DNA of 64,000 nucleotides from Rhizobium sp. (lineage in GTDB: Bacteria > Pseudomonadota > Alphaproteobacteria > Rhizobiales > Rhizobiaceae). The translations under genes and the position numbers were made by a program. Below, in pieces: positions 46,585-56,447 of the stretch (within the stretch, counting starts at the first letter, position 1; the number at the start of each line of letters is the position of its first letter). The notes under the pieces were generated by a model. That model searched no databases and was not told the origin of the DNA. It saw nothing but the letters and a program-made list of their open reading frames with translations. The stretch is taken from contig PEKW01000015.1 in the NCBI GenBank assembly GCA_002796995.1, positions 186,001 through 250,000 of the forward strand. Direction: 5' to 3'.

Positions 46585-49500
46585 TATTCCGCCGCCAGGA
46601 CCTCCATGCGTCCCGTCGCCGTGCGGGCGAAGAACTCCGGGCGATACATGTCCTCGACATGGGCGGCGGGATGGTCATAGACGCCCGGCGTGACCGCGCG
46701 GACGACATAGGCCAGCGTGATCGCGTCGTTTTCACCGGCACCGCGGGTGATCGCTGCGACGAAGCGGTCGTTGCGGAATTCCAGATGGGCGGTTTCCGTC
46801 TCGCCGACCCAGTCGAAATTGGCCAGCTTGGCGCTGTCGACGAGGCTCGGATTGTCGATCTCGAAGCCTGCCGGCAGAAGGTCGGTGATCAGCAGTTCGG
46901 CCGGCCATTCGTCGTTTTCGGTGACTTCGAGCACGACGACGTAGCGCTCGTTCTGGCTGGCTTCGCTGACATTGGCTTCCTCGCCGTCCAGCGTGTAGTA
47001 GCTGCGGGCGATGGTGAAGCCTTCTTCGGTTGCCGGCAAAGGCACGCTCGGTGCGGCGACCGTGGTGACCGAGGCCGTCAGCGGATCGCTGCTCTTGTTG
47101 GTCAGCGTGACCGGATGTTGGAGCAGCGCGTCGCCGGTAATGCTGGCGCGGTAACCGCCGCTATGATCGGCGCCGTTGACCTCCACGTTGATCCCCTCGT
47201 CGCCCTGGTCCAGCGCGCGGGCGGCGAGCAGCGCCCAAGTCTGTTCCTGGGTGCTGAGATAACGCTTCTCGCGCAGTTCCGCACTCACCACCTTGGCCAG
47301 CATGGGCACGATCGGCGGCACGGGCCGGCTCTCGGCGGCGAGCGCCAGGACGGCGGCGGCGTCGCGCAAGGACGAGCCGTAGTCCGAGCGGTTCAGGCTG
47401 ACCTTGTGGATGCGGGCTTCTTCCGACATGCCGGCGGCATCGAGGAAGACGGCGCGCGAGCGTTCGGCATCGCCGTAAAGGGCGAGGGCGGCCGCCAGAT
47501 GCGCCTTGGACAGCGGTGTCGGGAAGTCGCCGAGCATCGTGTCGGCGTAGTAGCGCAGGTCGCTGATCGCGGCCTTGCGGTTACGGGCGAGCACGTAGAG
47601 CGAATAGGCGATCTCGTTGCCGCGATCCTTGATGTTGGTGTCGTAGCCGATGCGGTTCTGCAGGTTTTGCAGCGCCTGCACCATGGCTTCGTCCGGCACG
47701 TCGAACTTCTGTTCGCGCGCCCGGGTCAGGAAATCGCTGACATAGGCGTCGAGCCAGAGGTCCTCGTAGCCAGGCGCCCAGAGGCCGAAACTGCCGCTCG
47801 ACGACTGGTAGGACAGCACGCGGTAGACCGCGTCCTGGACACGTTTCTTGATCTCGGCGTCGGCGGGCAGGCCGGAGCCGGACTGCAGCTCGTCGAAATA
47901 GACGAGCGGAAGCGCGCGGCTGGTGGTCTGCTCGGCGCAGCCATAGGGGTAGCGGTCGAGGCTCATCATCAGCGCCGGGATGTCGAAGCCCTCGGCGCGC
48001 GAGACGTTCAGGCTGACCGAGGCATCCTGCAACAGGCTGTCGGCCAGAAGGTCGCCGTCGACGGTGAGGCTGCGGCCGGCGGCAAGGTTGATGATCCGAC
48101 GTTCGGTGACCGGCAGCGAGGACGGCCTGACCGGGACGATCAGCTGCTGGTCGAGCGAAATCCCATCGCCACCGGAAAGGGCGATGTCGATGGTGCCCTG
48201 GCCCGGCTGCATGCCGGTCAGCGGCAGGGTCACCGTCGTCTTGCCGCCGGCTTCGAGGCTGATCGTCTGCGTAGCATCGTCTGCGTCGACAGAGACCGGA
48301 TCACTCGGCGTGACCGCCAGCGTGTAATCGCCGGCCGGAGCATCGGTGGCGACGATGTCGAGCCTGAGTGCGCTGACATCGCCGGGGGCGAGGAAGCGCG
48401 GCAGGCTTGCCGTGACCACGATCGGATCGCGGATGATCACATCGGTCTGGGCATGGCCGAGGCCGGTCTTCGACCAGGCGACCGCCATGATGCGGGCCGT
48501 GCCGTTGAACTGCGGAATGTCGAAACTGACGGTCGCCTTGCCTTCTGCATCCAGCTTCACCGGACCGGAGAAGAAGGCGACGAGCTTTTCCTTCGGCGGG
48601 TTGCCCTGAAGCGGCATTTCGGCGCCGTCACCGCCGGTGCGCAGTTTGCCGGTCGCACCGAGCGAGCCGTCGATCAGGCGGCCATAGAGGTCGCGCATCT
48701 CGATGCCCAGGCGGCGCTGACCGAAATACCAGGTCTCCGGATCGGGCGCTTCGTAACGCGTCAGGTTGAGGATGCCGACGTCGACGGCGGCGACCATGAC
48801 ATAGGCCTCCTCGCCGATGCCGGCACCGGCCACCTCGATCGGGATCTGCAGGGCCTGGCGCGGCAGCGTCTTTTCCGGGGGCGAAAGCTTGATCGCCAGC
48901 TTGTCGGCGCCGGGATCCACCGTCAGCCAGGTGACGCCGATCGCGCGCATCGGCATGCGGCTTTCCTGGGCCTCGCCGGGGCGGAACAAGGTGGCGGTGA
49001 CATAGGCGCCGGGGCCGAAATCGGCTGTGATCGGGATCTCGACTTCGCCGCCGCCAACGGGGATGCTGGCGGTCTGGGCAGTCACCAGCGTGTCGGTGCC
49101 GACGGTCAGCAACAGTTCGCCGGAAAAGCGGGGGGACACCTTCAGCTTGGCGGTATCGCCAACCTTGTAGTTCTCCTTGTCGAGGCTGATTTCCAGCGCG
49201 TCGGGCGTTTCGGTCGAGCTTGCCTCGACGAACCAGCCGGCGTCGAATTCGACGCTGGTCGCAGCACCGTCGCTGCTCGCCTGTTCGATTTCGAGACGAT
49301 AGCGGCCCCAGGTGACGGGCACGGCGATTTCCGCGCCGTCGCCTTCTATGTCCACGGTGCCGTCGGCCACCTGCTTGGTGGTGATGATGGGTTCATAGCG
49401 CCAGGACGAGCCCTCGCGATACCACTGGTAGTTCCGCTCCAGGCTGACGAGTTTCCACTTGGCACCAGCCAGCGCCTGCTTTTCCCCGTCGGGGCCGACG

Positions 49501-52040
49501 GCGATGACATGGAAGCGGCCTGTGGAGTTCTCGGCGAGGTCGCCAGTGAATTCCGGCTTCACGCCGATCATAGCCCCTTCGGGACGGACCGGCAGGGTCA
49601 GCTTGCGCTCTACCGCCCGGCCGCCGCCTTCGACCATGCGCAGCACGATCTCGGCTTCCAGCATCTGCGTGGTCGATGGCAGTTCACTGATGTCCACGTC
49701 GAAGCTTGTCTTGCCGTCCTCGTCGAGCGGTTCGAGTGCTTCAAGCGGGATGCGGGTATCTTCGCTCTGCTCCTCGTCGGCAAGGCCGAAGACATAGCGC
49801 TCGAAGGCCGGGCTCGTGCGGGTCGGGCGGATGTTCACCTCGCCCTCGAGCATCAGGCCGGCCGCCGGAGCGCCATAGAGATAGCGGCCGTCGACGGAAA
49901 CCGGAACGGGGACGCCCGGCTCGACGCTCTTGGTGTCGCTGGTGATGTCGAATTCCAGCCGGTCCGGCACGAAATCGTCGACCAGGAAGCCCTTCTGGGC
50001 GATCGGTTCCTTCTTCGGATCGGTGTGGATGTTGATCGTCCAGGTGCCACGCATGGCGTCGGCCAGCAGCGGAAGGTCGGCGGAGTAACCGCCGAGCGTA
50101 TCGCTGGTTACCACCATGCGGCGGAACTCGACCCCGTCGGGACGGTTGAAGATGAAGGTCAGCGGCAGCTTTTCGATCGCGTCGGCCTCGGTATCGCGCG
50201 ACAGGGCTGCGGCATGCACCGTCTCTCCGGGGCGATAAATGCCGCGTTCGGTCCAGGCGAGCACGTCGATGGCGCCGGGGGCAGGGCGTCCGGTGACGCC
50301 GCGGTCGGAGAGATCGAAGCCGGCGCGGGTCATGTCGAGGAAGACATTGTCGTCCTCGCCCTTGCGGGCGACGATGACGGCGGGAGCAAGGGCTGCCCCG
50401 GCGCGCATCAGGCCAGCGTCGAAGCGGGCGCGGCCGTCTGAATCGGTGCGGGCCGTGGCAAGGATCTCGTTGTTCTTGGCGATCAGCTGAAGATCGACAT
50501 CGGCCAGCGGCGCCGCGCTTGCCAGCGAACGGGCAAAGACATGCAGGCCGTCCGTGCCGGCGAAGGTCGACAGCCCGATGTCGGAGACGACGAACCATTG
50601 AGTGGCCCGGGTGTCCCAGTCCTCGCTGGTGGCATTCGCGACGGCTGCGGTCATCACATAGATACCGGGGCGGCGCTTGGGCAGTGCCTCGTCGACCGGG
50701 AAGCTGGTGATCACGTCCTTGTTGAGCTCGCTGGCAATGTCGATCGTGCCCTGCCAGATCAACTCGCCGCTTTCGCTTTCGATGCGGTCGGCACCATAGC
50801 CGTCGAGCTGGGTGAGGAACTGCGAGGCGGCCAGCAGCGGGGCGACGTTGCGGTCGCCGATCCGGTAGAGCTCCAGCTTGGCGCTCTCGGTGTTGACGGA
50901 GACGATCGGAATGCCGCGCCGGGCGGTCGACGGCAGGACGAAATTGTCGCCGGTGAAACGCACGGCGGCCGAACGGTCCTTCACATAAATGTCGAGATCG
51001 ACCTGGGCTTCGAGGTTTTCCTCGACAGAGGAGGGCAGGCCGGCACGGAGCGCCAGCTTGTAACGCTGGCCGTGGGTCAGGCCTTCGACGCAGATCTGGT
51101 TGTCCTTGGCGTCGACCGCCTTGGGTGCCGAACCGTCGAGGGTGACGAAGGGGGTATAGTCGACGCCGCGCTTGACCAGCGGATCGGAAAATTCGACGCA
51201 GGCGCGTGGCGTCAGGCTGTCGGCATCGACCGTGTTGCTGACGACGCGGAAACCCTTGCGGGCGCGCAGGTCGTTATAGGCCGCCTGGACGGTCTTCGCC
51301 GTCACCAGTTCGAGGCTGGCCTTGTAGGCGTTGAGCGCGCCGCGATAGTTTTCCGAATTCTCCAGCCCCTTGGCGAGCACGGCGAGAGCATCGGCGCGGG
51401 CCTGGGTGGAGCGGGTGAGCAGAAAACCGTTGAGCGCGGCAAGCACGCCCTGGCCGGTCATTTCGCTGTTGCCCGTAACGGAATTGGCGGTGCGCGCCAC
51501 CTCGATCCACATGGCCGGATCTTCCGGCGTGAGGGCGAGCGCGCCCTTGAAGGCGTGAAGGGCCCCTTCGTAATTGTTCGTGTAAAGCGCCTGCCGTCCC
51601 TGCTCCAAAAGGGCGTTGTGACCGAGACCCTGCTGGTCTTCGCCAAGCGCGAGATCGGCGCGCTGCTGGCGGGCATCTTCCATCAACTGATCGGAGACGA
51701 AATCCGGGCGCTGGGGCGCGCCGATATCGGGTTCCGCGCCCTGCTCGACGATGCGACCGGCGACGGCACCGGCAAACGTATTCAGCTGGTTGAAGTCGGA
51801 TTTCAGGAAGCACCATTTCACCTTGGGATTATAGGTGAAGGCCCGGCATTCCTGGTCGGCGATGCAGCTCGACTGGCACTGGGCAAGCGAAACATTCTGT
51901 TCGGTCCGCAGATCGAACCCAAAATAGTCGCCGTCGCGGGTGGTGACGACGCTGCGTCCGCCGGCGGAAAGCGCGGGTGGCGCAAGCGCCAGAAGGCCAA
52001 ACAAGAGTGCGGTGAAACCGTTGGACCTGCGCCTGGACAT
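46584..52040 (-). CDS. Alpha-2-macroglobulin family protein with N-terminal PAN domain
   Basis: An 1818-aa exported protein. The signal peptide ends near residue 25. A PAN/apple-like domain follows (about 30-95; FGFDLRTEQNVSLAQCQSSC ... CRAFTYNPKVKWCFLK), then a helical TPR-like stretch (about 120-260), a series of macroglobulin domains, the thioester motif CAEQ at about residue 1367 (YPYGCAEQTTSR) and a thioester/receptor-binding end. It is expected to trap proteases in the periplasm. The start ATG 52040 follows GGGAGGGACATC. A 1325-aa ORF on the other strand is a GC-frame shadow. Confidence 0.92.
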   Translation of the reverse strand: MSRRRSNGFTALLFGLLALAPPALSAGGRSVVTTRDGDYFGFDLRTEQNVSLAQCQSSCIADQECRAFTYNPKVKWCFLKSDFNQLNTFAGAVAGRIVEQGAEPDIGAPQRPDFVSDQLMEDARQQRADLALGEDQQGLGHNALLEQGRQALYTNNYEGALHAFKGALALTPEDPAMWIEVARTANSVTGNSEMTGQGVLAALNGFLLTRSTQARADALAVLAKGLENSENYRGALNAYKASLELVTAKTVQAAYNDLRARKGFRVVSNTVDADSLTPRACVEFSDPLVKRGVDYTPFVTLDGSAPKAVDAKDNQICVEGLTHGQRYKLALRAGLPSSVEENLEAQVDLDIYVKDRSAAVRFTGDNFVLPSTARRGIPIVSVNTESAKLELYRIGDRNVAPLLAASQFLTQLDGYGADRIESESGELIWQGTIDIASELNKDVITSFPVDEALPKRRPGIYVMTAAVANATSEDWDTRATQWFVVSDIGLSTFAGTDGLHVFARSLASAAPLADVDLQLIAKNNEILATARTDSDGRARFDAGLMRAGAALAPAVIVARKGEDDNVFLDMTRAGFDLSDRGVTGRPAPGAIDVLAWTERGIYRPGETVHAAALSRDTEADAIEKLPLTFIFNRPDGVEFRRMVVTSDTLGGYSADLPLLADAMRGTWTINIHTDPKKEPIAQKGFLVDDFVPDRLEFDITSDTKSVEPGVPVPVSVDGRYLYGAPAAGLMLEGEVNIRPTRTSPAFERYVFGLADEEQSEDTRIPLEALEPLDEDGKTSFDVDISELPSTTQMLEAEIVLRMVEGGGRAVERKLTLPVRPEGAMIGVKPEFTGDLAENSTGRFHVIAVGPDGEKQALAGAKWKLVSLERNYQWYREGSSWRYEPIITTKQVADGTVDIEGDGAEIAVPVTWGRYRLEIEQASSDGAATSVEFDAGWFVEASSTETPDALEISLDKENYKVGDTAKLKVSPRFSGELLLTVGTDTLVTAQTASIPVGGGEVEIPITADFGPGAYVTATLFRPGEAQESRMPMRAIGVTWLTVDPGADKLAIKLSPPEKTLPRQALQIPIEVAGAGIGEEAYVMVAAVDVGILNLTRYEAPDPETWYFGQRRLGIEMRDLYGRLIDGSLGATGKLRTGGDGAEMPLQGNPPKEKLVAFFSGPVKLDAEGKATVSFDIPQFNGTARIMAVAWSKTGLGHAQTDVIIRDPIVVTASLPRFLAPGDVSALRLDIVATDAPAGDYTLAVTPSDPVSVDADDATQTISLEAGGKTTVTLPLTGMQPGQGTIDIALSGGDGISLDQQLIVPVRPSSLPVTERRIINLAAGRSLTVDGDLLADSLLQDASVSLNVSRAEGFDIPALMMSLDRYPYGCAEQTTSRALPLVYFDELQSGSGLPADAEIKKRVQDAVYRVLSYQSSSGSFGLWAPGYEDLWLDAYVSDFLTRAREQKFDVPDEAMVQALQNLQNRIGYDTNIKDRGNEIAYSLYVLARNRKAAISDLRYYADTMLGDFPTPLSKAHLAAALALYGDAERSRAVFLDAAGMSEEARIHKVSLNRSDYGSSLRDAAAVLALAAESRPVPPIVPMLAKVVSAELREKRYLSTQEQTWALLAARALDQGDEGINVEVNGADHSGGYRASITGDALLQHPVTLTNKSSDPLTASVTTVAAPSVPLPATEEGFTIARSYYTLDGEEANVSEASQNERYVVVLEVTENDEWPAELLITDLLPAGFEIDNPSLVDSAKLANFDWVGETETAHLEFRNDRFVAAITRGAGENDAITLAYVVRAVTPGVYDHPAAHVEDMYRPEFFARTATGRMEVLAAE

Positions 52041-52149
52041 GATGTCCCTCCCCACGCTTGAGCATTTTCGCGGAGAGTACTCTTCGTCCATAACAGGCGC
52101 TTGTCAATCGGCGCGGATGTCGCGCTGTGAGCGCCGACACAGGTCTGCG

Positions 52150-53433
52150 TCAGGCCGGATTCTGGATGGTCCGGACGTCGACGTGCAGGGCGCGACCCGC
52201 ACCCCAACCGTTGATCGCGGCGCCCAGGCCGAAGGCGACGAAGACGATGGATGTGGCGGCAAAGCTGCCGGTCCAGTCGCGGATCAGGCCGACCAGAAGC
52301 GGTGCGATTGCGGCCAGCGTGTAGCCGACGAACTGAGCCATGCCGGACAAGTGTGCGGCGACATGCTGGTCGGGCGAGCGCAGCACGACGGCGGTGAGCG
52401 CCACGGCGACCAGCCCGCCCTGGCCGATGCCCTGCAATACGGCAAAGGGCCAGACGGTCCAGAGCGGCGCGAACAGAAGGCCGAGCAGGCCGGTGACGGC
52501 GATTGCGGCGAGGACAACATGCACCACGCGCTGGTCCTTGCCGCGCACGGCGATCTGCGGCGAGACGATGCAGGAGGCGGCCTGGACCATGACCGACAGC
52601 GAAACGATCGCACCGGCGGTGACGCCGTCAATGCCCCGATCGCGAAGGATCGGGACCAGCCAGCCGAAGACGCAATAGGCAAGCGCCGATTGCAGGCCCA
52701 TGAACAGGGTCACCTGCCAGGCCAGTCTGTCGCGCCAGAGGCCTTCGACGCGAAAGCTGGTCTTGGCCGGTTTCGCCCTGCTGCCGAGGGCCTGGGGCAG
52801 CCAGATCAGCCCGACGATGGCGGCGGGGATCGCCCAGATCGCCAAGGCAGCACCCAACGAGCCTCCGAGGGCCGTCTCGATCGGCAGCGTCAGACCGGCA
52901 GCGCCCGCGGCGCCCGCGCAGAGCGCCATGGTGTAGAAGCCGGTCATCAGCGCGGCCTTGTCGGGAAAGTCGCGCTTGACCAATCCGGGCAGCAGGACAT
53001 TGCCGACGGCGATGCAGGCGCCGGCAAGGGCTGTGCCGAAGAACAGCAGGGGCAGGGAGTGGAAGGCGCGCAAGGCGGTGCCGAGGGCCAGAAGCGCGAC
53101 GGCCGCCAGCAGGGTGCGTTCTGCGCCGAGACGCGCGGCCAGGCGGGGTGCAAGGGGCGAGAAGAGCCCCAGGCATGCGACGGGCACGGTGGTGAGCAGG
53201 CTCGCGCCAGCCGCCGACAGTCCGAGTTCGGAGCGGATTTCCGGCAGCAGCGCCGAGGCGCTGGAAAACAGCGGCCGCAAGTTGAAGGCGATCAGCACCA
53301 GGCTGACGCCGAGGAGCAGTCGTGCGAGCGGGCTCATCGTCGCGGCGGCGGGTGCCTCCGGCGGCATGTCCTCGGCGTCGATCAGCAGTTCGTCGCCAAG
53401 GTCCAGCGGACTGGTCTGTCCGGTGATGGTCAC
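52150..53433 (-). CDS. MFS transporter, CynX/NimT family
   Basis: A 427-aa protein with 12 predicted helices. The opening RPLFSSASALLPEIRSELGLS and the paired helix pattern fit the CynX/NimT (cyanate/nitroimidazole) group of the major facilitator superfamily. The substrate is unknown. It overlaps the GntR regulator gene by 4 bases, which probably controls it. Confidence 0.83.
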   Translation of the reverse strand: MTITGQTSPLDLGDELLIDAEDMPPEAPAAATMSPLARLLLGVSLVLIAFNLRPLFSSASALLPEIRSELGLSAAGASLLTTVPVACLGLFSPLAPRLAARLGAERTLLAAVALLALGTALRAFHSLPLLFFGTALAGACIAVGNVLLPGLVKRDFPDKAALMTGFYTMALCAGAAGAAGLTLPIETALGGSLGAALAIWAIPAAIVGLIWLPQALGSRAKPAKTSFRVEGLWRDRLAWQVTLFMGLQSALAYCVFGWLVPILRDRGIDGVTAGAIVSLSVMVQAASCIVSPQIAVRGKDQRVVHVVLAAIAVTGLLGLLFAPLWTVWPFAVLQGIGQGGLVAVALTAVVLRSPDQHVAAHLSGMAQFVGYTLAAIAPLLVGLIRDWTGSFAATSIVFVAFGLGAAINGWGAGRALHVDVRTIQNPA

Positions 53434-54107
53434 GCTTCAAGTCTTTCGTCGAGGAAGGCGAAGACCGGGGCCATAAAACGGCGCACTGCCGCATCGGCCT
53501 TGTCCGGGTCGCCGGTTTCAATGGCATCGACGATCGCCACATGGGCGGCCATGTCGGGTTCGGGCAGATCGCCGGCCGTCGTCGCCTGGATCGTTTCGGC
53601 GATCGATGCGGAGAAGAAATCGAAAAGTTCGACCAGGGCGCAGTTTGCCGACGCGGCGATCACCGCCTTGTGGAAGGCGAGGTCGCGGGCGATGAAACTC
53701 TTCCTATCGCCGGCATCGGAATTTCCGCGCTGGGCGAGCAGGGCGCGCAGCTGCGCAATTGTCGCCGGGCCTGCACGTTTGGCGGCAAGCCGGGCTGCCT
53801 CGACGTCGAGCGCGCAGCGGGCCTCGAAGCGGTCGCGCAGGCTCGCATGGCGGGCGGCGTCCAGCGTGCGGCGGCCGTCTGCTGCGGAGCGGACATAGGT
53901 GCCGGACCCCTGCAGCACTTCGAGCAGGCCCTGAGAGGCCAGCACCCTTACCGCCTCGCGAACGGTTCCGCGACTGACGCCCAGCGTGGCGGACAGGGTC
54001 GCTTCGTTCGGCAGGCGCGAGCCGACGGTAAAACGCCCGGAGATGATCTCGGCGCGAATGGCTTCGGTCGCCGTGTCGGCGAGGCTGGTCTTCTGAACGG
54101 GTTTCAT
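53430..54107 (-). CDS. GntR regulator, FadR subfamily
   Basis: A 225-aa regulator. The winged helix (about 12-75) reads LPNEATLSATLGVSRGTVREAVRVLASQGLLE, and the C-terminal FCD domain (about 85-215) holds the metal-binding His/Asp pattern (DLAFHKAVI, HVAIVDAI). The start lacks a ribosome site, and a dyad lies 13 bases upstream, suggesting autoregulation. It is coupled to the MFS gene. Confidence 0.85.
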   Translation of the reverse strand: MKPVQKTSLADTATEAIRAEIISGRFTVGSRLPNEATLSATLGVSRGTVREAVRVLASQGLLEVLQGSGTYVRSAADGRRTLDAARHASLRDRFEARCALDVEAARLAAKRAGPATIAQLRALLAQRGNSDAGDRKSFIARDLAFHKAVIAASANCALVELFDFFSASIAETIQATTAGDLPEPDMAAHVAIVDAIETGDPDKADAAVRRFMAPVFAFLDERLEA

Positions 54108-54119
54108 ATCGAATAGATT

Positions 54120-54136
54120 AAATCATCGGATGACTT
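54120..54136. promoter_or_regulatory. Candidate GntR operator
   Basis: AAATCATCGGATGACTT is a 17-bp dyad (TCATC-G-GATGA core, one mismatch outside). It lies just upstream of the GntR gene. FadR-type regulators bind short dyads of this size with one or few central bases. Confidence 0.5.
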
Positions 54137-54179
54137 TGGCAAGTGGAACCTTCGCCGCGGACGGCTTGATCTTCACAGG

Positions 54180-55103
54180 TCAGCCGGGAGTGCCGTCGTT
54201 CGAAGCGTTGAATTCCCGTACCTGCCCCAGCAGCCAATTGGAAAAGGCGGTGGCGGGCTGGTAGGCCATCTTCGACAGCGGGCGGACGAGATAATAGGCG
54301 CTGGCGCTCTTCACTTCGTGGTTCCAGGCGCGCACCAACTGCCCGCTCGCCAGTTCCGGCTCGATCAGGAAGGTCGGCACCAGCGCGATGCCGAGGCCGG
54401 CAAGGCAGGCCTGGACCACGTTGGAGAATTGTTCGAACCGCATGCCGCCGCCGCGGCCGTTGGCAATGCCGAGACTTGCGAACCAGTGCTCCCAGGCGCG
54501 CGGCCGCGAGGCCATGTCGAACAGCGGCATCGACAGCATGTCTTCCGGCCGCGCCACGGGATGGTCGCGCAGAAAGGCGGGGCTGCAGACCGGCACGACC
54601 ATTTCCTGCATGAGGAACTGGCAGTCGGTGCCGGGCCAGTTGGGCTCGCCGATATGGATTGCCGCGTCGAGGCCGGACGTCTCGAAATCGAACTGACCGA
54701 TGCGGGTGGCGAAGTCGATGATGATCGAGGGGTGCTTCTGCAGGAAGTCCGGAATGCGCGGCATCAGCCAGCGCGTGCCGAAGGTCGGCAGGATGGCGAG
54801 GCGCAGATGCGTGTCTTCGGCTTTCGCCATCGCCTCCAATGACAAGGTGCGGATGGTCGCCAGCGCGTCGCCGATCCCCTTGGCATAGTCCCGGCCGATG
54901 GATGTGAGCTCCACGCCGCGGTTGTTGCGGTCGAACAGCTTGACCCCGAGCTGGTCTTCGAGGAGGGATATCTGCCGGCTGATCGCGCCCTGGGTCAGGT
55001 TCAGTTCGTTGGCGGCGGCGGAGAAACTGCCGAGCTTGGCGACGGAATCGAAGGCGGCGAGCGCACTGGTCGAAGGCAGGAAACGGCGTTGATGAGTCAG
55101 CAT
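54180..55103 (-). CDS. LysR-type regulator, probable regulator of gcdH
   Basis: A 307-aa LysR protein of the GcvA-like group. The helix-turn-helix is STSALAAFDSVAKLGSFSAAANELNLTQGAISRQI. It is divergent from glutaryl-CoA dehydrogenase, with a perfect T-N11-A dyad one base ahead of its own start. A LysR regulator (GcdR) next to gcdH is known in proteobacteria, so control of gcdH by glutarate or glutaryl-CoA is a reasonable inference. Confidence 0.85.
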   Translation of the reverse strand: MLTHQRRFLPSTSALAAFDSVAKLGSFSAAANELNLTQGAISRQISLLEDQLGVKLFDRNNRGVELTSIGRDYAKGIGDALATIRTLSLEAMAKAEDTHLRLAILPTFGTRWLMPRIPDFLQKHPSIIIDFATRIGQFDFETSGLDAAIHIGEPNWPGTDCQFLMQEMVVPVCSPAFLRDHPVARPEDMLSMPLFDMASRPRAWEHWFASLGIANGRGGGMRFEQFSNVVQACLAGLGIALVPTFLIEPELASGQLVRAWNHEVKSASAYYLVRPLSKMAYQPATAFSNWLLGQVREFNASNDGTPG

Positions 55104-55104
55104 T

Positions 55105-55127
55105 GGCTATGAATAGACCTGATAGCC
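55105..55127. promoter_or_regulatory. LysR operator between the regulator and gcdH
   Basis: GGCTAT-N11-ATAGCC is a perfect 6-bp inverted repeat with the classic T-N11-A core of LysR sites. It abuts the LysR start codon and lies 76 bases upstream of gcdH, as expected for autorepression and activation of the divergent gene. Confidence 0.65.
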
Positions 55128-55202
55128 GCATGAGTAAACATGTCTTGCGTTCGCTTCCCGTTTCATCAATCTATGCACCAGTTTAAAGAGGATATCAGAC
55201 CT

Positions 55203-56390
55203 ATGAGCGAAATGCGGCCGTTTTCCTGGAGTGATCCATTCCTGATGGCGGAGGCGCTCTCCGAAGACGAGCGCATGATCCAGGCCTCCGCCGAGGCCTT
55301 TGCCCAGAGCGAGCTCATGCCGCGCATCAACGAAGCCTATCTCGGCGAAACCGTTGCGCCGGAACTGTTCAAGCTGATGGGCCAGGCCGGCCTGCTGGGT
55401 GTCACCCTGCCGGAGAAATACGGCGCGGCGGATGCGAGCTATGTCTCCTACGGTCTCGTCGCCCGCGAAGTCGAACGCGTCGATTCCGGCTACCGCTCGA
55501 TGATGAGCGTGCAGTCGTCGCTGGTCATCTACCCGATCTATGCCTATGGCTCGGAAGAGCAGAAGGACAAGTATCTGCCGGGTCTCGTCTCGGGCGAGTT
55601 GATCGGCTGCTTCGGCCTGACCGAGCCGGATGCCGGTTCCGATCCGGGCGGCATGAAGACCCGCGCGGAAAAGATCGAAGGCGGTTACCGCCTGCGCGGC
55701 TCCAAGATGTGGATCTCCAACGCGCCGATCGCCGACGTCTTCGTCGTCTGGGCGAAGTCGGAAGCCCATGGCGGCGAGATCCGCGGCTTCGTGCTCGAAA
55801 AGGGCATGAAGGGCCTCTCGGCACCGAAGATCGGCGGCAAGCTGTCGCTGCGCGCCTCCGTCACCGGCGAAATCGTCATGGACGGCGTCGAAGTTGGTGA
55901 AGATGCGATCCTGCCGGGCGTTTCCGGCCTGAAAGGTCCGTTCGGCTGCCTGAACCGTGCCCGCTACGGCATTTCCTGGGGCGTCATGGGCGCAGCCGAA
56001 GATTGCTGGCATCGTGCCCGTCAATATGGCCTCGACCGCAAGCAGTTCGGCAAACCGCTCGCCGGCATGCAGCTCTACCAGAAGAAGCTCGCCGACATGC
56101 AGACGGAAATCACGCTCGGCCTGTTTGCCTCGCTGCGCGTCGGTCGCCTGATGGACGAGCACCAGTTCGCCCCGGAGATGATCTCGCTGATCAAGCGCAA
56201 CAATTGCGGCAAGGCGCTCGACATCGCCCGCCAGGCTCGTGACATGCACGGCGGCAACGGCATCCAGATCGAGTATCATGTCATGCGCCACGCGCAGAAT
56301 CTGGAGACCGTCAACACCTATGAGGGCACGCACGACGTTCATGCGCTGATCCTTGGGCGTGCCCAGACCGGGATCCAGGCCTTCTTCTGA
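55203..56390 (+). CDS. gcdH: Glutaryl-CoA dehydrogenase
   Basis: A 395-aa acyl-CoA dehydrogenase-fold flavoenzyme. [25 protein letters not shown] carries the Arg that binds the glutaryl carboxylate. The catalytic base is E374 in [11 protein letters not shown], and [15 protein letters not shown] and [12 protein letters not shown] are flavin-contact regions. It oxidises and decarboxylates glutaryl-CoA to crotonyl-CoA in lysine and tryptophan breakdown. ATG 55203 follows AGAGGA; no acyl-CoA transferase gene is adjacent. Confidence 0.94.
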   Translation: MSEMRPFSWSDPFLMAEALSEDERMIQASAEAFAQSELMPRINEAYLGETVAPELFKLMGQAGLLGVTLPEKYGAADASYVSYGLVAREVERVDSGYRSMMSVQSSLVIYPIYAYGSEEQKDKYLPGLVSGELIGCFGLTEPDAGSDPGGMKTRAEKIEGGYRLRGSKMWISNAPIADVFVVWAKSEAHGGEIRGFVLEKGMKGLSAPKIGGKLSLRASVTGEIVMDGVEVGEDAILPGVSGLKGPFGCLNRARYGISWGVMGAAEDCWHRARQYGLDRKQFGKPLAGMQLYQKKLADMQTEITLGLFASLRVGRLMDEHQFAPEMISLIKRNNCGKALDIARQARDMHGGNGIQIEYHVMRHAQNLETVNTYEGTHDVHALILGRAQTGIQAFF

Positions 56391-56415
56391 GGCTGGATGA
56401 GGCTATGGAATGCAA

Positions 56416-56447
56416 AAGGCGGCTTCAGGGCCGCCTTACTTTTTTTG
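56416..56447 (+). terminator. Rho-independent terminator of gcdH
   Basis: An 8-bp stem (AAGGCGGC / GCCGCCTT) with a 6-base loop is followed by ACTTTTTTT, 26 bases after the gcdH stop. Confidence 0.88.

Noticed and set aside
46464-50441. 1325-aa plus-strand ORF
   Set aside because: It lies wholly antisense to the PAN/macroglobulin and pbpC genes, has no ribosome site and its composition (Asp, Gly, His, Ala rich) is typical of a GC-frame shadow.
51940-53898. 652-aa plus-strand ORF opposite the MFS and GntR genes
   Set aside because: Very Gln/Gly/Asp rich, spans three real genes in antisense, no start signal.
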